From positions 1 to 18,623 of the forward strand of contig USOZ01000010.1 of the NCBI GenBank assembly GCA_900556525.1: a stretch of 18,623 nt of DNA. Reading direction: 5' to 3'. Numbering within the stretch: the first letter of the stretch is position 1; each line of letters opens with the position of its first letter. The notes beneath the pieces are model-generated. The model was given only the letters and a program-made list of their open reading frames with translations, was not told the origin of the DNA and ran no database searches. The DNA comes from an uncultured Oscillospiraceae bacterium. Its GTDB lineage: Bacteria; Bacillota; Clostridia; Oscillospirales; Ruminococcaceae. Of the stretch, positions 6,309 to 12,592 are shown one piece after another. The position numbers and the translations under genes are program-made.

Positions 6309-7491
6309 AATAACAATAGAAGAACTCGGAGCTAATGGCGGCAAGGTCGCGTATGTGTTGCTTCCGGCAAATAGAAACGATGTTATTGATGCGCTGGACA
6401 GGGCGAAAATCTATGGGGAAACTTTTTTGAGGATCGAGGAATGCGACGAGGTTCCCGAGTTCGTGGGATACGAATTCTCGGAAGAACCGACGCTTGAAGA
6501 ACTGAATTTCCTCGCAAAACGGCTTGATGATTTTTTCGCGGACAAAGAGGATTTTACATCGATCATCGCCTACCGCGCGCTCTTGAAAAGAGGGTTTGGC
6601 ACAATAGGCGAAGCGATAAACAGCACATATAATCTCCAGACTATACCCGTTTATCCGTGCAAAAATGTATACGCATACGGCGAGATCGTTTTGGAGAATG
6701 AAATGCTCGAAGGTCTCGAGGACGTTCCCGATGAATTGTACGATCTGCTTGACCCCGATAAGGTCGGACGCGCAATGATGGAACGCGAGGGCGGAGTTTT
6801 CATCGACGGTTATTACGCGATACCGGATTCCTACGAGCCTACCCTTGTATATGGTGAAGAACTTCCCGAGCGCATGGAGAACTGGATTTTCCGACTTGAA
6901 ATTACGGGAAATCCCGCCGAGAATGAAGATGTTTCCGAAAAGGATTCTGAGGTTCTGACGCTCCCCGCTGATGAGGAATATATGCGGCAGCTCGCTGAAA
7001 AGGTCGGCGAAAAGCACATCAATGAATGCGTATACATCGGCTTTGAATCGGCGATTCCGCAGATATCCGACGTCTGCTTTGAGAGCATGGAGGACATCTA
7101 CGCGCTGAACGATATAGCGCGGAGATATTCCGAATTATCCCGCGAGGACGCGGCAAAGTTCAAGGCGGTTCTCGAGCATGAGCTGTGGCGCGATTGGGAT
7201 AAGATCAACGCCATACTTAACGATCTTGACTGCTATGAGTTTGACGGGACGGTCAATCATGTTTCCGAATTTGGCGAGAAATATCTTTCGGAAATGCTCC
7301 CGCCCGATTTTGACAGATCGCTTTTGAAAGGCGCTTGCACAGCCGAATTCGCAGAAAAAATAATTGCCGCGAACGAGTGCGCTTTTACCGAATACGGTGT
7401 TGTCTCAAAGCGCGGAGGTCACTTGTTCTCGGTGGTGGAGGCTCCCGAGCAGGAGCAAACCTCGGATTTTGAAATGGGAGGTATTTCATGA
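6301..7491 (+). CDS. ArdA-like anti-restriction protein with two tandem units
   Basis: 396 residues from ATG 6301 (GGAAAGGAG at 6286-6294 upstream), strongly acidic. Residues 1-190 follow the layout of ArdA, the DNA-mimic protein that blocks type I restriction enzymes: a beta strand and helix, an acidic ECDEVPEFVGYEFSEE turn, EELNFLAKRLDDF, then YAYGEIVLENEMLEGLEDVPDELYDLLDPDKVGR and GGVFIDGYYAI. Residues 226-385 repeat this plan: SAIPQISDVCFESMEDI, ALNDIARRYSEL, then VSEFGEKYLSEMLPPDFDR...FTEYGVV. Two ArdA-like units therefore appear fused. Similarity is structural and patchy, so the call is tentative; a conserved hypothetical is the alternative. It would act in the recipient cytoplasm soon after DNA entry, matching its place in the block beside the presumed oriT. 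Confidence 0.55.
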   Translation: MLEITIEELGANGGKVAYVLLPANRNDVIDALDRAKIYGETFLRIEECDEVPEFVGYEFSEEPTLEELNFLAKRLDDFFADKEDFTSIIAYRALLKRGFGTIGEAINSTYNLQTIPVYPCKNVYAYGEIVLENEMLEGLEDVPDELYDLLDPDKVGRAMMEREGGVFIDGYYAIPDSYEPTLVYGEELPERMENWIFRLEITGNPAENEDVSEKDSEVLTLPADEEYMRQLAEKVGEKHINECVYIGFESAIPQISDVCFESMEDIYALNDIARRYSELSREDAAKFKAVLEHELWRDWDKINAILNDLDCYEFDGTVNHVSEFGEKYLSEMLPPDFDRSLLKGACTAEFAEKIIAANECAFTEYGVVSKRGGHLFSVVEAPEQEQTSDFEMGGIS

Positions 7492-7937
7492 AATATCAGA
7501 TAAAATGTGCCGATCCGGAACAACATTCCATGTTTTATTCGAACTGCGAACCCGCTCTGCGTAACGCTTGCGTAGGGCATTTGCGAATGGATTTCGGGAG
7601 CGATAACGAGTTTTTTTCAACGTGGTGGGAGAACCGCAGAGATTTAAAAGATAATGCTTTTAAGTCGGAATTAAACGATGTTGTGAATGAACTTCGCACG
7701 GACGGATTGCTGAAGAACAGAAGTGGAATGCAGCATTACTGCGCCACTCATCAGAACCTTAACTTGAATGAGAGCTACGGCTTTTCCGTGGAAACCGATG
7801 ACCACCTTTTTCTCCTTCGATGTCGCCCCGAGCGCGCCAACTACGACTGCTATATGTACTGCTACGATAAGCGCGAGCTGCAGCTTGCACAGTCGCAGGA
7901 GCAGCTCGAATCACATTCACCGGAGATGTCATTATGA
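7488..7937 (+). CDS. Conserved hypothetical ICE protein (149 aa)
   Basis: 149 residues, cytoplasmic, overlapping the upstream stop (ATGA) with GGGAGGT about 6 bases before the start. Visible conserved-looking pieces are GHLRMDFGSDNEFFSTWW, FKSELNDVVNELR...GLLK, an HYCATHQNL stretch and ESYGFSVETDDHLFLLRCRP...YDCYMYCYDKREL. I recall the same pattern from hypothetical proteins of Lachnospiraceae and Ruminococcaceae elements, always of unknown function. There are no metal-ligand spacings clear enough to call a zinc site. Codon use matches its neighbours. It is part of the coupled run 6132-8587. Confidence 0.65.
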   Translation: MKYQIKCADPEQHSMFYSNCEPALRNACVGHLRMDFGSDNEFFSTWWENRRDLKDNAFKSELNDVVNELRTDGLLKNRSGMQHYCATHQNLNLNESYGFSVETDDHLFLLRCRPERANYDCYMYCYDKRELQLAQSQEQLESHSPEMSL

Positions 7938-8587
7938 GCAGAAAAAATCATGAAACCGACTACGCCGCGGCACTTGAAAATGACTACGCTCGATGGTATG
8001 AACTGTTCACCAAAGGCGGCTTTGATCCGTCTTGGGCGGACGGTTCCAACTTGAACTTGGTGAGAAATCATATTCTTTATGACAAGGAGCAGCTCGCAAA
8101 ACAGGAAAATTCGCTGTTAGGATTGCCCGAGGTTTACTACAGAGAAACGCCTCCGGAGGTCGATCCAGGCTACATGGCTCGCCCCAATGAGATTCGCGAA
8201 AACGCTCGTAAAGCGATGGAGATTATTGACGCGGACGAGAACTTGAAATTCGTTCGGGAGCAGTTCCCAAGCCTGTCCGAACAGCAAAGGAAGCGATGGT
8301 GCTTGTCTGCGATAATCAATTATGCGGAGAACTTGCGGCAAGCAATAGCGGCGGACGATTTCTTAACTATGCGGTTGTACGAACACCTTGACAGATACCT
8401 TGAGAGCTTCGAGAGCGCGGCGATCAAGATACGAAATCCGGAAAGTACACGGCGGATAAATGATAATCTGACCGTCTGCGCTCCCGAAGATGACGAGGAA
8501 ATCGGTGAGGGTTTCGATGATGAATGTTCCGAAACAGAACAGGTAGAGGCCGAGCCGGAGGAAGATTTTCAGCTCAGATTATTTTAA
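7934..8587 (+). CDS. Conserved hypothetical ICE protein (217 aa)
   Basis: 217 residues, acidic, no membrane segment, start overlapping the previous stop (ATGA). The first 100 residues contain the phrase FTKGGFDPSWADGSNLNLVRNHILYDK and then LPEVYYRETPPEVDPGYMARPNEIRENA, a pair of motifs I know from conserved hypothetical proteins of Clostridia conjugative elements. A helical middle (LSEQQRKRW...YAENLRQAI, MRLYEHLDRYLESF) follows, and a very acidic tail (DDEEIGEGFDDE) ends QLRLF. The acidic tail might be DNA-mimic-like, which fits an anti-defence block, but no function can be assigned. Confidence 0.65.
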   Translation: MSRKNHETDYAAALENDYARWYELFTKGGFDPSWADGSNLNLVRNHILYDKEQLAKQENSLLGLPEVYYRETPPEVDPGYMARPNEIRENARKAMEIIDADENLKFVREQFPSLSEQQRKRWCLSAIINYAENLRQAIAADDFLTMRLYEHLDRYLESFESAAIKIRNPESTRRINDNLTVCAPEDDEEIGEGFDDECSETEQVEAEPEEDFQLRLF

Positions 8588-8601
8588 TTCGAAAGGAAAA
8601 A

Positions 8602-8964
8602 ATGTACATGAAAGTTGTTATGGTTGAGCCGAATAAGCCCGCATATATAACAGAAATCGGTGACGATTATAAGTCGATCCATGATGCGGTCGGCGGTCTG
8701 ATAGAGCCGATATATTTCCTCCATGAGCGCGGCGTAGTGATGGTCGGAAACGAGGAAGCGAAACTCCTCGGCATGGAGGGAAACAGGCGGTTCAACGATG
8801 GAATCGTTGCCGGACCGTTTTTTATCTGCGGCGATAACGGCGAGGACTTCTGCTCTTTGACGGACGCGCAATGCGAGAAATATGTCCAGCAATTCGCCGA
8901 GCCTCACACGATAACTCAGCAGGAAGTTGAGGACGATATGAAGATCGAAATATCATTTTTTTAG
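8602..8964 (+). CDS. DUF3846 domain protein
   Basis: About 120 residues, matching DUF3846: KVVMVEPNKPAYITEIGD at the start, then a GGLIEPIYFLHE strand, VGNEEAKLLGMEGNRRFNDG and IVAGPFFICGDNGEDFCSLTDAQ. The function of this family is unknown; it is common in phages and mobile elements of Firmicutes. AAAGGA at 8592-8597 could serve ATG 8602 or the in-frame ATG 8608; the family starts at MKVVMVEP, so 8608 is equally plausible. The longer frame from 8524 overlaps the upstream gene heavily and is rejected. A hairpin with a T6 tail lies within it (8788-8823). Confidence 0.8.
   Translation: MYMKVVMVEPNKPAYITEIGDDYKSIHDAVGGLIEPIYFLHERGVVMVGNEEAKLLGMEGNRRFNDGIVAGPFFICGDNGEDFCSLTDAQCEKYVQQFAEPHTITQQEVEDDMKIEISFF
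8788..8823 (+). terminator. Intragenic terminator-like hairpin in the DUF3846 gene
   Basis: CAACGAT (8793-8799) and ATCGTTG (8803-8809) form a perfect tight stem. CGGT before it (8788-8791) can pair with ACCG (8814-8817), which leads into TTTTTT (8818-8823). It has the shape of a weak Rho-independent terminator on the coding strand, inside the gene. Confidence 0.3.
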
Positions 8965-8975
8965 GGGGTATGGCT

Positions 8976-9203
8976 ATGAAAAACACGGTAACAATTACGC
9001 TTGACGATAAAAAGGTTCAGGCGCTGAAAATGTATCTGTCGGAGAAGAAAACCTCGCTTGACGAGCAGCTCTCCGCATACGCCGAGCAGCTTTACGGCAA
9101 GATCGTACCGCAGAACGTGCGCGATTTTATTGACATGACTGCAAGGCAGCAGAGCGCAATAAAACCCAAAACCACCCATGCCAAGCCAACCAATCAGCCG
9201 TGA
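8976..9203 (+). CDS. DUF6103 family small protein
   Basis: 75 residues. The N-terminal part (MKNTVTITLDDKKVQALKMYLSEKK) followed by LDEQLSAYAEQLYGKIVPQNVRDFI is the layout I recall for DUF6103, a small ICE family of unknown function with a strand plus two helices, somewhat like an antitoxin or ribbon-helix-helix protein. AGGGGGT at 8963-8968 is only 1 base from ATG 8970 but 7 bases from ATG 8976, so 8976 is the better start. The tail is rich in Lys, Pro and Thr. It is the last gene before the non-coding region that probably holds oriT. Confidence 0.75.
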   Translation: MKNTVTITLDDKKVQALKMYLSEKKTSLDEQLSAYAEQLYGKIVPQNVRDFIDMTARQQSAIKPKTTHAKPTNQP

Positions 9204-9374
9204 CCGATTTTGAGACGGCTGTGTCGCGCTGTGTGCGATTTTGGCACGGCGGTAGGGTACGTTTCCCTCCGAGCTGTTCTCGAGCCGATTTGGTGCGGTT
9301 TTCGCGGAGTTTGCAAAACGCCTCTGCGAGCGGGGTGAGGGCGGTTCGGGGGTATAATTTTGATGCAGGAAAAA

Positions 9375-9405
9375 GGGCTTATGCCACCGCTGGCGGCATA
9401 AGCCC
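9375..9405 (-). terminator. Strong hairpin; terminator-like only for minus-strand RNA
   Basis: GGGCTTATGCC (9375-9385) pairs perfectly with GGCATAAGCCC (9395-9405), extendable by three bases with one A-C mismatch, leaving a 3-base loop. On the minus strand it is followed by TTTTT (complement of 9370-9374), a standard Rho-independent terminator; on the plus strand no T run follows. It may instead be an oriT stem recognised by the relaxase. Confidence 0.55.
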
Positions 9406-9540
9406 GTAAACACCGTCGGGCAAAGCCCGCCGGAGATTGAAAAAGTGATTAAAAAACGGGGATTGACTCGGATTTCTAATTAAGTCTTCGGCGGGAATGC
9501 GGCGGTTAAGCCAAATAAAGTGATACAAGGGAGCTTTGGT

Positions 9541-9561
9541 TGAAAAATCAAAGATTTTTCA
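9541..9561. repeat. 9-bp perfect inverted repeat
   Basis: TGAAAAATC (9541-9549) and GATTTTTCA (9553-9561) flank AAA. It lies upstream of the RHH/relaxase operon, so it may be an operator or relaxosome-protein site. Confidence 0.6.
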
Positions 9562-9569
9562 GCCCCGTC

Positions 9570-9604
9570 GTTTTGTGCCTCAAACGATTATCTCGGCACA
9601 AAAC
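9570..9604. repeat. 10-bp perfect inverted repeat before the RHH gene
   Basis: GTTTTGTGCC (9570-9579) and GGCACAAAAC (9595-9604) are separated by 15 bases and end 27 bases before the TTG start of the RHH gene. The spacing suits a dimeric DNA-binding protein such as the RHH product, which could repress its own operon or load on oriT. Confidence 0.6.
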
Positions 9605-9631
9605 TTCCTCCATAGGAAAGGTTGATTGTAA

Positions 9632-10042
9632 TTGAGCGAAAATTCAAACAAAATCCGCACGGGATTTTACCTTGAAAAGGATCTGTTGGACGAATGTGAC
9701 TGCTTTCTGGAGCAGTCCAATTCCCGTTCGAGAAACGAACTTGTCCGAAAGGCTATTGAATTTTATCTCGGGTATCTGAAAGCGCAGGACAATGTGGAGT
9801 ACCTTGCTCCCGCGATCAAAAAATTAGTAACTGCGGCGGTAACTGCTTCGGAAGAAAAAACGTCGCGGCTGCTTTTTAAAATAGCAGTGGAGCTCGGAAA
9901 AATTTCAAATATGCTGGCAGCGGCAAACGAGGTCGATGACGAAACGCTCCGCGAGCTGCACATCATGTGCATCGACGAGGTGCGGAAGATCAACGGGATC
10001 ATCACATATGACAGCGCCGCGAGATTTCAGAGGAACGACTGA
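9632..10042 (+). CDS. Ribbon-helix-helix relaxosome accessory protein (MobC-like)
   Basis: 136 residues. Residues about 6-50 form a ribbon-helix-helix fold: a DNA-contacting strand KIRTGFYLE, helix LLDECDCFLEQSN, the SRSRNELVRKAIEFYLGYL second helix. A long helical C-terminus follows (LLFKIAVELGKISNMLAAA), ending in a KINGIITYDSAARFQ segment. RHH proteins of this position bind near oriT, bend DNA and help the relaxase; they often repress their own operon. The start is TTG 9632 with AGGAAAGG at 9614-9621, a somewhat long spacing. It is followed 2 bases later by the relaxase gene. A perfect 7-bp hairpin (9698-9717) lies inside. Role inferred from fold and neighbourhood; confident in the fold. 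Confidence 0.8.
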   Translation: MSENSNKIRTGFYLEKDLLDECDCFLEQSNSRSRNELVRKAIEFYLGYLKAQDNVEYLAPAIKKLVTAAVTASEEKTSRLLFKIAVELGKISNMLAAANEVDDETLRELHIMCIDEVRKINGIITYDSAARFQRND

Positions 10043-10044
10043 CG

Positions 10045-12195
10045 ATGCCGAAAATAATTGTTGCCAGCAGATATCTCAAGCCCGCGGCAAAAGGTACTCG
10101 CGGTAATCTCGTGAAATATATCGCGACCCGCGAAACGGTTCAGAAATATTCTCCGAAACAAAAAAATGTTTCCGTGACGGAAAATCAAAAGCAGTTAATT
10201 TTTGAATTGCTGAAAATAAATTCGGACGGAAAAAAGCTGCCGGAATATTCGGACTATCTGAAAAATCCGTCAAAGGAAAACGCTTCGGAGCTGTTCTCCG
10301 AATTGCTCGAGCAGAGTGCGGATATGATCACCGACAAAGAAATTCTGGTGAAATATGTTGCGGAACGCCCGGGCGTTGAAAAAATAGGAAATCACGGATT
10401 GTTTTCCGACAGCGACGATGAAATTATTTTGGCGCAGGCGCAAAAAAATATTGCGGAACATCAAGGAAACGTCTGGTCGCACGTTATATCCTTGACGCGT
10501 GAGGACGCGGAACGGCTTGGATATACCACTCCCGAGATATGGCGCAATCTGATCATGCGGCATAACGACAATATAGCCAAAGCGCAGAATATCCGTTTGG
10601 AGAACCTGCGGTGGTATGCGGCGTTTCATAATACGGCGCACCATCCACATATCCACTTGCTCGTGTACTCGACGAATATCAAAGAGGGATTTCTGACCGA
10701 GAACGGGATTGAGCAGATCAAAAGCGCGTTCGCAAACGATATATTTCATAACGAACTGTATCAGGTCTACGAAAAGCAGACTGCCGTGCGGAATCAGCTT
10801 CGCTCCGAAGCGGAAAACGTGATGAAAAATCTGCTGTCGGAGATGCAAAATAATAATCAATTTGATTCGCAGCTCGAACAGCTTGTTTTGAAACTGCAAT
10901 CGCAGCTCTGCAATTCCAAAGGCAAAAAGGTGTACGGCTACTTGCAGCCGAACGTCAAGAAAACCGTTGAACGGCTCGTCTCGGAGCTTGCCAAGAACCC
11001 CGTACTGAAAAAGATGTACGAGGAATGGTGCGGTCTGGAACAGCAGAAATATGAAACCTACACAAGTGCCGTACAGAAATTTCCGCCGCTTGAAGAAAAC
11101 AGGGTGTTTAAGCCTATCAAAAATGCGGTTATCAATGCCGTTTTGGAGATGGATCTCTTGGAAATGAAAATTGAAACAGAGATCATTCCCGATGACGAAA
11201 TCCTATTGCCGGAGGACTTCGAGGAATCCGAGCCGCATGAAAATATATTCTGCGATAATTATCATATGAACTGGCGTGGAGATTATCTGACTGCCCGCAA
11301 TTTTTTACAAGAAAAGCAATATGAAAAGGCACTTGAGATGTTCCAAAAAGAGGCTGGCAAAGGCAATGTTCCCGCGATGTACAGCATCGCAAAAATGTAT
11401 CGGCGCGGCTCGCTCGGCAAGGAAAATATTCCGAAAGCGCAGGAATACTTTGCGCAGACGCTGAAAGGCTTCCTTGCATTGGAATCGGGTGCAGGGAATA
11501 TGAAGCCGTATATTTGGTATCACCTTGGTCGGCTGTATAATTTTGGTTACGGAACAGATCAGGACTACTCCGAGGCGTTCAAATGGTTTGAAAAAGCGGC
11601 GTTATCGGGGAATGGCTACGCGCAATACTCGCTCGGCAGCTTGTATTATTACGGGAACGGTGTGGCACAGAATTATGAAAAAGCGTTTGAATATTATAAA
11701 CTGTCCGCCGATCAGGATAACGCCTACGCTTGTTATGAAACCGCAAAAATGTTTCGTGACGGGAAAGGCATGGGGAAGAACACGGAGCAAACAGAGAATT
11801 ATTTCAAAAACGCTTATAACGGTTTTTCCAAAATTGCGAACGACAACCCCGATGACAAGATTTTATATAGGCTCGGTGTAATGACATTCAGCGGAACGGG
11901 CTGTGACGCGAATCAAGAGCGCGGAATAGAACTGATACGACAGTCCGCTGAGTTGGGAAACGAATATGCTCAAGCATTTTTGGAAAACAATCGCCATTAC
12001 AATCTGACGGCGGCGCAGAATGCCGTGTTCTCCATGCTGTTCTCGTTCGGCAAACTTATTTCCGATGATTACAATCGCAGTCTGCATGGGCAGAAACTCC
12101 GCACCGAGCATAAGCTGAAAGCTGCGATCCGACGCAAGAAACAGGCACTCGGATTGAAAGAAAATCCGTTAGAGAATCCACAGTTCAAGGGGTGA
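10045..12195 (+). CDS. MobL/MobP3-type relaxase with C-terminal Sel1/TPR-like repeats
   Basis: 716 residues. The N-terminal 250 form the relaxase: IIVASRYLKPA and NLVKYIATRETV with the early tyrosine Tyr25, VWSHVISLTREDA, LRWYAAFHNTAHHPHIHLLVYS with the metal-binding histidines around 199-204. The enzyme nicks one strand at oriT, stays covalently attached and pilots the DNA into the recipient. Residues 260-400 are helical. Residues about 410-660 contain Sel1/TPR-like repeats, clearest as YHLGRLYNFGYGTDQDYSEA, FKWFEKAALSGNGYAQYSLG, YYGNGVAQNYEKAFEYYKLS and CYETAKMFRDGKG, followed by a basic tail. Such repeats bind proteins and may link the relaxase to VirD4 or the channel. It is followed by a TTG-started gene overlapping its ribosome-binding site. 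Confidence 0.88.
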   Translation: MPKIIVASRYLKPAAKGTRGNLVKYIATRETVQKYSPKQKNVSVTENQKQLIFELLKINSDGKKLPEYSDYLKNPSKENASELFSELLEQSADMITDKEILVKYVAERPGVEKIGNHGLFSDSDDEIILAQAQKNIAEHQGNVWSHVISLTREDAERLGYTTPEIWRNLIMRHNDNIAKAQNIRLENLRWYAAFHNTAHHPHIHLLVYSTNIKEGFLTENGIEQIKSAFANDIFHNELYQVYEKQTAVRNQLRSEAENVMKNLLSEMQNNNQFDSQLEQLVLKLQSQLCNSKGKKVYGYLQPNVKKTVERLVSELAKNPVLKKMYEEWCGLEQQKYETYTSAVQKFPPLEENRVFKPIKNAVINAVLEMDLLEMKIETEIIPDDEILLPEDFEESEPHENIFCDNYHMNWRGDYLTARNFLQEKQYEKALEMFQKEAGKGNVPAMYSIAKMYRRGSLGKENIPKAQEYFAQTLKGFLALESGAGNMKPYIWYHLGRLYNFGYGTDQDYSEAFKWFEKAALSGNGYAQYSLGSLYYYGNGVAQNYEKAFEYYKLSADQDNAYACYETAKMFRDGKGMGKNTEQTENYFKNAYNGFSKIANDNPDDKILYRLGVMTFSGTGCDANQERGIELIRQSAELGNEYAQAFLENNRHYNLTAAQNAVFSMLFSFGKLISDDYNRSLHGQKLRTEHKLKAAIRRKKQALGLKENPLENPQFKG

Positions 12196-12199
12196 TCAA

Positions 12200-12463
12200 T
12201 TGTTAATTAACCGTGAAATTTATTCCACAAATTTACCACACCGCGCTATCACGGTGTATATGTATTTGCGCGACCGAGCCGACAAGAACGGTGCGTGTTT
12301 CCCCGCTATCAGCACAATCGCTGCGGACCTGAAAATGTCCCGAAGCACCGTAAAACGCGCGCTCGGAGATCTCGAAAAAGCAAAATATCTTCGGCACGAG
12401 CGCAGATACAGACAATCGGGCGGCAACTCGTCAAATTTATATTTGTTGAGTCATCCGCCCTAA
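12200..12463 (+). CDS. Small winged-helix DNA-binding protein
   Basis: 87 residues starting at TTG 12200, with AAGGGGTGA over the relaxase stop at the right distance. It is nearly all one helix-turn-helix domain: HRAITVYMYLRDRADKNGACFPAISTIAADLKMSRSTVKRALGDLEK is the helix-strand-HTH order of the replication-initiator or MarR-like winged helix, with LKMSRSTVKRAL as the recognition part and LRHERRYRQSGGNSSNLYLL as the wing. It probably regulates the relaxase or downstream genes, or acts at an origin. It could also be the N-terminal part of a longer replication initiator, but no such continuation follows. Confidence 0.75.
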   Translation: MLINREIYSTNLPHRAITVYMYLRDRADKNGACFPAISTIAADLKMSRSTVKRALGDLEKAKYLRHERRYRQSGGNSSNLYLLSHPP

Positions 12464-12592
12464 ATTTTTTGAAAAACAGTTACTGACAAGGACGAATTCT
12501 GCCCTGTCGGTGACCTATGGATAGGTTCATCATGAGCCTACAATGTTAAGTAACCAATATAAAATTATTTTATTTTGGAGAAAGGAAGTTTT
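12464..12592. promoter_or_regulatory. 129-bp intergenic region with small inverted repeats
   Basis: Contains GACAAGG/CCCTGTC (12485-12508, one mismatch), ACCTAT-GG-ATAGGT (12513-12526, perfect) and an AT-rich stretch before AGAAAGGAAG, the ribosome-binding site of the next gene. A TACAAT at 12539-12544 could be a -10 box, but no good -35 precedes it. The perfect repeat may be an operator for the small winged-helix protein just upstream. Confidence 0.35.

Larger units (their letters stand above)
9204..9631. other. Non-coding region with multiple inverted repeats: candidate oriT
   Basis: 428 bases without a convincing gene lie immediately before the RHH and relaxase genes, the usual place of oriT in such elements. 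It holds three imperfect direct repeats (9205, 9236, 9286), a 14-bp stem with one mismatch (9375-9405), a second palindrome CCG-CGGGC/GCCCG-CGG (9413-9433), a 9-bp perfect repeat (9541-9561) and a 10-bp perfect repeat (9570-9604). Short frames inside (for example 9200-9409) have no family resemblance. The nick site cannot be placed from sequence alone. Confidence 0.55.

Noticed and set aside
6145..7017. Long minus-strand open frame (290 codons) opposite the ArdA-like gene
   Set aside because: The plus frame has good ribosome-binding sites and family-like motifs; the minus frame has no family resemblance or start signal and arises from the codon bias of the plus gene.
9200..9409. Short plus-strand frame in the candidate oriT region
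   Set aside because: Overlaps the end of the DUF6103 gene, reads through the strong hairpin and has a Cys/Arg-rich random-looking product without a ribosome-binding site.
10270..10899. Minus-strand open frame (209 codons) opposite the relaxase
   Set aside because: It overlaps the catalytic relaxase region completely and shows no recognisable domain.
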